Origin: Gautieria morchelliformis
Lineage: Eukaryota > Basidiomycota > Agaricomycetes > Gomphales > Gomphaceae
Assembly: GCA_015179125.1 (NCBI GenBank)
Contig: WHVA01000132.1
Span: 172,078-236,077 of the forward strand
DNA: 64,000 nucleotides
Reading direction: 5' to 3'
The translations under genes were made by a program, and so were the position numbers. Numbering within the stretch: the stretch's first letter is position 1; each line of letters starts with the position of its first letter. Below, piece by piece: positions 56,400 through 64,000 of this stretch. Under the pieces are notes generated by a model. The model was not told the DNA's origin and searched no databases. It saw only the letters and a list, made by a program, of their open reading frames with translations.

Positions 56400-57946
56400 G
56401 TGGTCAGGTCGATACAGGATACTTCGAACATGATAGCCACCTCAGCAACCTAGATCAACGAGACCACGACCACATCCCGGGACGCCATAAAGAAAGCATC
56501 TGTGCCATCCCAGCAAGCGCTGGCCAGCATGCCTACCCTATATGTCAGGGTTCACGTGAGGGAAAACATCAAACAGCGGCAGCTGCTGGTGGATGCGGCA
56601 AACATGGGGAGTAGGTTCTGGCAGACCTGGACAGTGTTGGCCTCATAGCGAGAGCAAATGAGATCATAGACAAGATGGACACGGAGGGGACCCATGCCAT
56701 CGTCAGTGTGAGCAGACTCACCAACAGCGGGGTTCTATTCAAACTCAATTCTGAAGAAGCAGCAAGGTGGATTAATGAGGCGAGACACAGGATCTTGTTC
56801 ACGGAGGCCCTTTGTAAGGGCAACCCTGGCTGGTTGTGGAGATCACACTACCACACAACTGACAAGGGGAAATCCAAAGTATGTATAAATGAACAGAGTA
56901 TACAAGAGAGGGGATTCTCACCTGACAAGGGGAAATCCAAAGAGAAAAGTCTAAGGACCCCCAATGTCAGCGAGCCCGTATTATACTACGCTGCGCAGCC
57001 AGGGACAACACTTGGCACCTGCCATCAACCCTGCATCTCCTTGACCACCCTGACCCTTGATCGACCCTTGATGCCACCTATTACGCGAGTCGCTTGATTT
57101 CCGACACTGTTCCAAGAGTGGAAGTCGGAAATTGGAGTGGAACTGGCAAGGCGAACAGAACTGGTGGAAGTTCTCCCAGAAGCGGAATCATTTCCGAAAG
57201 CGGAGGCGGAGATGGAATCGGAACCGGAAGCGGAGTCGGAAATGGAGTCGGAACTGGGTGCGGTGTCGGAACTGGAAATGGAAAACAGGGTGTCCCCTGA
57301 CACCCTTGCACCAGACGCCAGAATAAAGACATGGCTGTACCTGCTGGTGCTCCAGTTCATACCTCTCCATTCCAGTCCTGAAGTGGAAGGGGAGTTGCGG
57401 GGTGTGGAGGAAACTAACAGGCTACCACGGGGCGCCATTGATAGGGCCAGGTGGATCAAGCTGGAAGAATGTCGAGCCTCAAGCCAAACCTGTGACCACG
57501 TGCTGGTTATGTTCACGATGCCGGAGGTGGCTAACAGGGCACTCACTGATGGCCTCATAGTCTGTCAGAAAAGGGTGTATGCCGAGAACTGCAAGAAGGA
57601 GCCTACCAGATGCCTCAAATGCCAGGGGTGGAACCACATTTCCTATGTATGCCCACAAGAGCATGACACCTGCGGCACCTGTGGCGGCCAACACAGGACC
57701 AGCACATGTGATTGCACTGGGCTGCGGTGTGTCTCCTGCAAGAGTGATGGCCACGCCAGCTGGGCAAGAACGTACCCCACTTTCCTGAGCAAGTGCGCTG
57801 AGTTGGACACTAGACTGTTGGAAAACCAAATGCCATACTTCCCGACTGAGGAAGTCTGGACACATGTCTCACAGCCGCCTAAAGTGCCACCTCCACTGCC
57901 ACCACCTGCTCCACATGACGATGGGGAGTGGGAGACTGTCACATGA
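56400..57946 (+). pseudogene. Tad-clade LINE ORF1 (gag-like) remnant
   Basis: The start of the protein is seen in ASVPSQQALASMPTLYVRVH (about 56495-56555) and IIDKMDTEGTHAIVSVSRLT, then NSEEAARWINEARHRILFTE. The C-terminal part has LVLQFIPLHSSPEVEG and three CCHC-like zinc knuckles in a row: CLKCQGWNHISYVC, CGTCGGQHRTSTC and CVSCKSDGHASW. It then ends with the usual Pro-rich tail. This is the fungal Tad1-type ORF1 layout. About 480 bp between 56817 and 57300 do not belong: they contain a 20-bp direct repeat (GACAAGGGGAAATCCAAAG at 56861 and about 56924) and a GGAAGCGGA-type low-complexity run. Only a short start of ORF2-like sequence follows (to about 58048), where Copia sequence begins. Reverse transcriptase is absent. 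Confidence 0.83.
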
Positions 57947-58049
57947 CTGAGGATTAAGTACAAGCAGCTGACATTGCCCTACAGGAATGGAGCACCGGGC
58001 CTGCCTACTGCCCATCAGTCACAGCCATCGCCCTCATCACAATGTGCGA

Positions 58050-58620
58050 TGTTGTGAAACCCGAGACGCGCCGGCCGCTCAGGACCGGCCCAAGCGCGTA
58101 CATGCGCTGCGTCCCCACTTGTACGCTTCCCGTTCTCGTCCGACTCTCACCCCACAACTCGGACCAATTTCCCCGCTTCATTCCCATGACCATCACCCGA
58201 CCCAGCGTATGTACATGTACAATTAGGTATATAACTACCCCATGATCTGACTCCACTCCGGGCATAGCCCCAGAGATTGATCCCCGCACCATCTCCCACC
58301 TGATCCCCCGCGTACATTCCTTAGTACTCCACACCGAACCACATATCTCCCAGTTAGCGGTGTCCTGTCCAGTATATAGTCGTTACCTTTGTATGCTCAG
58401 TGAACTAGACAATATCAATTGTCCACTTCCGCGCTACTCCCAGCTTCAGTCTCTCGCCGCTCCCACTGCCACTCCAGCCTAGGAGTCATAGGCTACATAG
58501 CCATCTGTACACTACAATACAGTAGTATAGTTCCACCGAGCCTCGTTCCAAGTGCATCGTTACTCCCTGCCCAGACCACTAAACAGTTTCCACTAGAGAT
58601 TAAAAGTCTCACACTCACCG
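58050..58620 (+). repeat. Probable 5' LTR and leader of the Copia remnant
   Basis: TGTTGTGAAACCCGAG interrupts LINE-like sequence at 58050. The segment up to the gag ATG at 58621 has no coding region and carries a TATATAGTCG near 58373. The LTR 3' end and primer-binding site could not be fixed, and no second LTR exists in the window. Confidence 0.4.
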
Positions 58621-59665
58621 ATGGCTCAAGCTATCACCACCGTATCTCATCCCAAACATGATATTCACAAGTTCCGTGACATCAAGCCCAAGCTGGGGCG
58701 AGACAATTGGGTCTCCTGGAAGCGAGAGTTACTAGCCACGGCGAGAGATCGCGGTCTTTACGCTAATATCACTGACACGGACCTTATGCCCTCCGCCGCC
58801 AACCAGATGGTCACCATGACCAACAATGTCCCCCATGTAGGAACGACCCCACTCTCCCAACTCACCGCCGAGTGGAGCGACCAAAACGACACCGCATACA
58901 ACCAGGTGATGCTGTGCATATCCCCCGAGTTACAGACCACCATTGATGACACCGACGTTGTGAGCGAGGCATGGAAAGTGCTGATCAAGAGGTTCGAATC
59001 CACTGACCCGAGCAAGATCAGCATTGTTAGGACAAAATATGACAATCACCACATGCTCGAAGGACAGTCTGTCGTCACCTATCTAACCACTATGAAAGAA
59101 TTCAGAAGTCAGCTGAAGAAGATGGGAGAGATCATAGCTGATTCCACTCACGTAGCCACCATCCTCTGTAACGTGCCCGAGTCATGGAGACCAATCTCCC
59201 AGACCATAAGAATGATCACTCGCGACCCCGATGTGATCGAAGAGAGGCTCGAGGCCCACAAGGCTGACCTGAACGTGCTGGAGATGTCTAGCCAGGCCAC
59301 GACAGCATTTATTGCACAGTCTAGACTGAACCGTTTCACTAATCACGCGAGCCAGAACCTACCTTTTCAGCTCCCGAATCGTGGACGGTTCGATCACCCG
59401 CAGAGAGGTCACGCACCTCGGCCCGATCAGAGGCTAATATTCCACTGCAATAACTGCAGAAAGTCCGGACATCCAGCATCACACTGTCACTCTCCACGGG
59501 GTGGTTTGTCTGGGCAGACACCCTGGAGACAGAATCAAGGACAGTCTACCTTACCAGTCCAGACTCCTCTGAGCCGTACCGCCCCCTCACCCATTGTCCA
59601 ACAGCAGACTCTGCAGCTCGGCAGGCCCGCACAGGACACTGTAGCACAGCTGGCCGGAAGAGCAT
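58621..59665 (+). CDS. Copia Gag
   Basis: From ATG 58621: MAQAITTVSHPKHDIHKFRD, then KLGRDNWVSWKRELLATARD (Copia gag N-terminal domain) and LQTTIDDTDVVSEAWKVLIK with RFESTDPSKI (UBN2-type region). A zinc knuckle follows, CNNCRKSGHPASHC (near residue 280). The 379-codon ORF runs on to 59760, but the protease frame takes over near 59665, so the last 30 residues are probably out of frame. The gag part itself is open throughout. Confidence 0.88.
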
Positions 59666-59669
59666 CGTT

Positions 59670-60824
59670 ATGGTCGCCAACGAGCTCGAGGTATCACATA
59701 AATCTGCGTCCAGAATCGTCACCGCCGCGCACACCGTTGCTCTCACATCAACGATTGTAGACTCACATACCTGGCTCATCGACTCAGCGGCCTCCAGCCA
59801 CTTATCGGGAAACCTGGACCTATTCGAGTCGATACACGACATCCCGCCAGTCACCATCGAGACCGCGAGTGGGGATGCCTTCATCGCTAGCAAGAGGGGT
59901 ACCATCCACATCAATATCGTCTCCGACCCACGATTTGAGCTCCCCGACGTACCTATTACCCTGACCAACATCATATACACGCCCAAGTTGTAGGCGAATT
60001 TGCTGTCCGTTGGACGCATGACAGGCTCAAATGTAGACGTGATCTTCAGGAGGAATGACTCCTCCCTGGCACTGAATGGTCAAATCATCGCCTACGGTCC
60101 TAACGACAACAACCTGTTCACTTACATGGCGCTCTCCCCGTCCAAAGTCCCACTCGAACACGTCAGATATGCCTCTGAGCCGGCTGAGATAGTCTTGTGG
60201 CACCACAGACTGGCTCATACTAGCTATTCCATGTTAGAATCCATGAGGAGGCTCCAAACGGCGAAGAGCTTCTCACCTGACGTCCACCACGGCCCCATCC
60301 CACAGTGCGTCGATTGCCCGCATGGCAAGCAGACACGCGCGCCCTTCCGGAAAACTGAAGACCTACCCGACAGCATCGGGGACATCATCGTCTCGGATGT
60401 ATGCGGCCCCTTTGAGCTGTCTGTCGGCGGGTACAAGTACTTTATCATCTGGATGGACTTAAAGACAAGGTTAGCTAGCATCGACTTCCTCAAAAACAAA
60501 GAGTGCGGCACCATCTCTGAGTCATTCAAACGATATATGGCATGGTTACTGCGCCAGAAGAAAGCTGATGTGAAGAAAATCAGGTCGGACAACGGAGGAG
60601 AATATACTGGGAAGGAGTTTGCGTACATATGCAGTAAGCTTGGCATTGTTCACGAGACTACCTCACCCTACACCCCAGAACACAACGGAATCGCTGAGCG
60701 ATACAACTGTACGCTGCAGGAAGGAGCACTCACCCTGCAACACGACTCCGAACTCACGAGCAAGTTCTGGGTCTCGGCTATACACACGGTCAACTTCGTC
60801 AGAATGTGCTTGGACCACGGCTAG
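59670..60824 (+). pseudogene. Copia protease and integrase; rest of pol missing
   Basis: The protease active site is WLIDSAASSHLSG (D-S-A in place of D-S-G, common in Copia). A TAG at 59991-59993 interrupts TPKL and ANLLSVGRM. Integrase follows: the HHCC finger from WHHRLAHTSY to CVDCPHGKQTRAPF, then SDVCGPFELSVGG, IRSDNGGEYTGKEF and PEHNGIAERYNCTLQEGALT. Coding stops at 60824 in the middle of the integrase C-terminal region (NFVRMCLDHG). Reverse transcriptase and RNase H are not found. The upstream frame change and the stop make it dead. Confidence 0.9.
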
Positions 60825-60825
60825 G

Positions 60826-61285
60826 GTGGATACCCATGGTTAGGTCAAACACATTGGGTAAATAAAACTTGGGATAAGTAAAATCATTTGGATAATTAAA
60901 ACACATCTTATCGGAATTGTCCACCCCTTCTGTTCACGTCGCAAATCTAGCTTTTTCTGGAGTCGTGCACAGCACATTGGGAGTGAGACCATGTGACCTC
61001 CTCCGTAAGGTGGGAACATTTGGTATGTGTTGCCAAAATATTGATTGTTGATTTTGCGGAGTGCATAGTCGATTGTTGATCTCCGAGACGACACTAAAAA
61101 TAGTGCTTCTGGTACGAGAGACCCCAGAACACCGGACCTGCGCTGTCACGTCCGTGCAGTCCCGCGCAGCGTACATCCAACAACGCCGGGATATGATATG
61201 TGCTCACCGTCATTGATGGTGGTGGGCATAAATTGTGTAAAATGGCCTGTAACTCCTTTTCAGAGTAGGTAATGTCTCCACCCAT
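60826..61285. other. No recognisable gene
   Basis: GGGTGGAT at 60830 and ATTGTCCACCCC near 60918 could be the ends of a very small insertion at the Copia break, but this is weak. Confidence 0.35.
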
Positions 61286-61289
61286 TTCT

Positions 61290-62300
61290 CCCATATCTGT
61301 GTGCCCCTCATGGGTAGCATGTCCCTATGTATGGCATGTGTTCCCAGATTGTAGTGTGTCCTGCAAGTATAGTGTGCATAGCATGTCCCCCATGCCTAGT
61401 GTGTTCCCATGTGTAAGGTGTCCCCCATGTGTAGTGTGTCCCCCATGCATAGTGTGTCTCCCAAGTATATGTGCATTATGTCCCTTTGTTACGACCATGC
61501 ATTTTCGACTTCTGACACTCAGTTCTGCCTCCTTTCCGACATCCCAATAATTCCAACAATCCCACCCCTTGTTATATCCTTTCTTCTTTCAACTCTATTA
61601 CTTGGACCTATCAGACTCAACTTGCAGCACAGCAAGACCATATGACAGGCCCCTATTGTTCCATTATGTCAGATATGCTTTCCGTCCCCTTGTTCCATTG
61701 TTCTTGACTCTACCCTACACCCCCTTGTAGTTCTTTGTTCTCAATTAGTTACTTACCCCATATATCTTATCTGACTTCCACTTTCTTCGGAATATGCTTA
61801 GTACTACCCCATTACCTGTTGTCTCAGCTCTTTGTATAAAAGCCCTCACATATGCTTGTTATTCTGCAATCAGATAATCACCTTCAATACATGATTTCCT
61901 TTGCTCTATCTCCTGTTCTTAGCACAGCGAGTAGCGTAGCTCACCTCCATCTCTTAGCCTTCCGCCTTCCGACTTAACTCTTGGCCTTTAACTTACTTCG
62001 ATACTTTCCGACTTTGGACTTACAATCTGAAATACTTAAGACGATAGTTCATTGGGGGCGCAACACATAAGTTGAAGCCACCGTCCTTTCGAGTTCTGAC
62101 TTCCAGAAATCACAATACGTAACACCCTTGTTCATAGCATGTCCCCCAAGTATATCATGTGTAGCATGTCTCTTGTTTGTAGTGTGTCCCCCATGTGTGG
62201 TGTGTCCCCCATGTGTAGTGTGTCCCTGAGTGTAGCATGTCCTCCAAGTATAGTGTGCAGAGCATGTCCCTTGTTTGTAGTATGTCCCCATATGTAGCAT
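61290..62300. repeat. Minisatellite of about 18-20-bp units, split by a solo LTR
   Basis: Degenerate units of the type CATGTGTAGTGTGTCCCC run from about 61290 to 61486 and resume from about 62125 to 62300. The interruption is the solo LTR at 61487-62124 with its CCCTT duplication. Confidence 0.88.
61487..62124 (+). mobile_element. Solo LTR, family A (copy 2), TSD CCCTT
   Basis: The 638-bp block starts TGTTACGACC and ends ATACGTAACA, like the copy at 13509-14123. CCCTT stands directly before (61482-61486) and after it (62125-62129). TATAAAAG is kept at 61835. It lacks any internal region. Confidence 0.93.
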
Positions 62301-62439
62301 AACCCTAAGAGCCTAAAAGTGAACTTATTGTAGGGGCAGAGAAAATAAATAAATGTCAGAGGGTTTACAATGGATAATAGAGAAATAGACTTACATTTTG
62401 CAAGCAGAGGCTGTTGTCATTAATTTTTAGCAAAGTCAA

Positions 62440-63310
62440 GGAATTTTTTTGATATCTATTTTGACAAATATACAGTATATATATACATTAAAAAAAAAAC
62501 TAACAATTAAAAACAAAGAGACACTGATCCTAATAAATATCAAAAAAGAAGGAGATATGAGAGCAAGAAACATACCACTTGCAGCCATGACACACAGGAA
62601 TGGTGGGAGCCCTGAACCTGGGCTAGAAAAAAAAGAAAAAAAAAAAAAGGAGGGTAAAAAAGTGAAAATTATTGCAAGAAATGTCAGAAAAAAACGGACC
62701 ACAGGCTATGATGATGATCAAGAAAGGTGGGAGGCAATAAGAGGAGCAGGCCAAGCTGAAAAGCAGTCAAAAAGTGGTTAAAAAAGCGAAAATGTTAGAA
62801 GAAATACCATGGAGAGAAGCTGATCCTAATAAATGTCAAAACAACACAAGTATGATAGCATGACACACACCAGATGCAGCAATGGCAGACAGGAAAGGTG
62901 GGAAACACTGACAGGAGGAACCTGGGCTGAAAAGATGGCAAAAAGAGGATAAAAAAGCGAAAATTAGGGGAAGAAATGACAGATATGATAAGGAAAGAGC
63001 ACACAGGAGGCAGTAGTGATGACCAAGAAAGGTGGAGGAGGCAATGAGAGGAGCAACCTAAGCTGAAAGAAGTCAAACAGAGATTAAAAAAGCGAAAATT
63101 ACAGCAAGAAATAGCAATATTTACCATAGAGAGAAGCTGATTCTAATAAATATCAAAACACATGATAGCAAGACATACACCAGATGCACCAATATCAGAC
63201 AGGCAAGGTGGGAGGCATTGAGAGAGGGGGCTGAAAAGAAGACAAAAAGAGGATAAAAAGCGAAAATTATTGGAGGAAATGATAGATATGATAGGAAAAA
63301 ACACACTAGA
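62440..63310. repeat. AT-rich tandem repeat, degenerate higher-order units
   Basis: The block AAAGGTGGGAGGCAATAAGA ... AGCTGAAAAG ... TAAAAAAGCGAAAAT returns near 62725, 62898, 63030 and 63207. GAGAAGCTGATCCTAATAAA-type strings near 62815 and 63133 mark a longer period of about 310 bp. An ORF at 62449-62781 is part of the repeat, not a gene. Confidence 0.8.
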
Positions 63311-63314
63311 GCCA

Positions 63315-63529
63315 TGTAAAGGATGTCGATCTTAAGACCTTGTATCACAAGGGCACAACAGAACTTGACCAATGAGTGGTATTCTGAATGCTACGTAGTG
63401 ACAGGTAAGAGTAAGATGCCATGGGGACCGCTGGCCGGTTCCCACGCATAAACTATACAGTGGGTCCCTAAGGGGCCCACTGGGATTATGTAATAACTAA
63501 TGTACATGTAGATACACGGGTTATTTACA
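63315..63529 (-). repeat. 3' LTR of a reverse-strand LTR retrotransposon (LTR-4)
   Basis: Its ends are TGTAAA and TTTACA (6-bp inverted). On the minus strand the right border follows a polypurine tract and the upstream stop codon, as expected of a 3' LTR. Length is 215 bp. The other LTR is outside the window, so a target duplication cannot be checked. Confidence 0.65.
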
Positions 63530-63542
63530 CCCTCCCCCTCTA
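63530..63542 (-). other. Polypurine tract
   Basis: AGAGGGGGAGGG on the minus strand stands directly before the LTR start TGTAAATAAC. It is the plus-strand primer site of LTR retrotransposons. Confidence 0.65.
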
Positions 63543-63565
63543 TAGATAACTATAGGGGTGAATTA

Positions 63566-64000
63566 CTACTCATAGAGGTCGTCCATGAGGGCGTCCTCTA
63601 GAGTGGCGTCGTCGTTGTATGGGGCCGGAGGAGCACGTGACTCCTCCGGGGGCATCTCCGCGTCATCGGTGGTGATTGGGTGAGGCTGGTCGGCCTCACC
63701 ACTGGTGGCGGTCTCCGCTTGGGCGCTGGGGCCCGTGTCCTCGCGGAGCATAGCCTCGACGGCCGGGTCCTCCGTTTGAGGAGGGGGCCAGAAGCACACC
63801 AGCTCTCGGTCGAGCTGAGCGTGAGTGAGGGGTCGCGGCACCGCAGCCCTCACATGACTGGTCTCGATGACCTTTTGTTGGCCTTCACAGGCGGCGGCGC
63901 TGAATGCCGCGCCGGTGATGCTGCGCTGAACGTAATGTTCAATGCGCGCCGCTCGCTCGTGAGTGACCCCCGCGTAGCGGGCCAGCCATCTCGCGATCTC
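63566..64000 (-). CDS. C-terminal part of a retrotransposon ORF, runs off the window
   Basis: The minus-strand frame is open from the window end to the stop at 63566. It gives EIARWLARYAGVTHERAARI, HYVQRSITGAAF, PRPLTHAQLDRELVCFWPP, then an acidic Pro/Thr/Glu tail ending EDALMDDLYE. The stop lies 24 bp before the polypurine tract, so this is the last ORF of the element. No integrase or RNase H motif is visible in this part and I cannot say whether it is Gypsy, Copia or a separate 3' ORF. Confidence 0.5.
   Translation of the reverse strand, partial: EIARWLARYAGVTHERAARIEHYVQRSITGAAFSAAACEGQQKVIETSHVRAAVPRPLTHAQLDRELVCFWPPPQTEDPAVEAMLREDTGPSAQAETATSGEADQPHPITTDDAEMPPEESRAPPAPYNDDATLEDALMDDLYE

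Noticed and set aside
57025..57558. Long Ser-rich minus-strand ORF opposite the LINE ORF1
   Set aside because: Composition is the antisense of the low-complexity Glu/Ser run; the + strand has zinc knuckles in the same region.
61290..61486. Regularly spaced short repeats that might suggest a CRISPR array
   Set aside because: Units are contiguous and degenerate with no unique spacers, and the genome is eukaryotic.
62449..62781. 110-residue Lys-rich + strand ORF
   Set aside because: Lies wholly in the AT-rich tandem repeat; the repeat explains the open frame.
1..64000. tRNA or rRNA genes
   Set aside because: No A-box/B-box pair with cloverleaf or conserved rRNA segment was noticed by eye; a covariance-model scan would be decisive.

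Overview
This is a nuclear window from a filamentous basidiomycete, most likely an agaricomycete. The evidence is short introns (about 35-75 bp) with GT..AG ends in every resolved gene, Tf1/sushi-type chromoviral Gypsy elements, a Tad-clade LINE gag-like ORF, DUF6570-type Helitron pieces, an integrase-core protein and a BTB protein of agaricomycete type. I cannot name the species. No tRNA, rRNA, CRISPR or bacterial features were seen.

Layout. 1-12.7 kb: a decayed hAT transposase, two Helitron remnants, a BTB/POZ gene with a broken junction, a four-exon integrase-core (DDE-type) gene and a six-exon Cys-rich protein next to it. 12.7-31 kb: a retrotransposon and DNA-transposon nest. It holds a solo LTR with a perfect 5-bp target duplication. 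It also holds a chromoviral Gypsy element (15073-23885, duplication ACATT) that was hit by a 1.28-kb LTR and by a second LTR, which itself received a solo copy of the first element's LTR. After these come a Copia gag remnant, a reverse-strand Gypsy integrase remnant, a 947-bp TIR element with a strong hairpin, and a 2.3-kb inverted-repeat element carrying a family B DNA polymerase fragment. 30.8-35.8 kb: a tandem array with a unit of about 1.93 kb, each unit carrying a small proline-rich ORF.

36.6-48.5 kb is the island of ordinary genes: a small single-pass membrane protein, a four-TM protein, a nine-exon DHHC palmitoyltransferase, an acetoacetate-decarboxylase-like protein, an ALKBH6-type dioxygenase and a 12-exon ornithine aminotransferase. 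Intron phases agree throughout the last five, so they look intact and expressed.

48.5-64 kb returns to repeats: a 315-bp MITE, a probable DUF6533 membrane-protein relic, a Cys-repeat protein, a Tad LINE ORF1, a Copia gag-protease-integrase remnant with the rest of pol missing, a minisatellite split by a second solo LTR, an AT-rich tandem array, and the 3' end of a reverse-strand LTR retrotransposon running out of the window.

The most unusual items are the polymerase-bearing inverted-repeat element, the Gypsy nest that can be put in time order from target duplications, an LTR-PBS match that implies Tf1-like self-priming, and the 1.93-kb gene-like tandem array.
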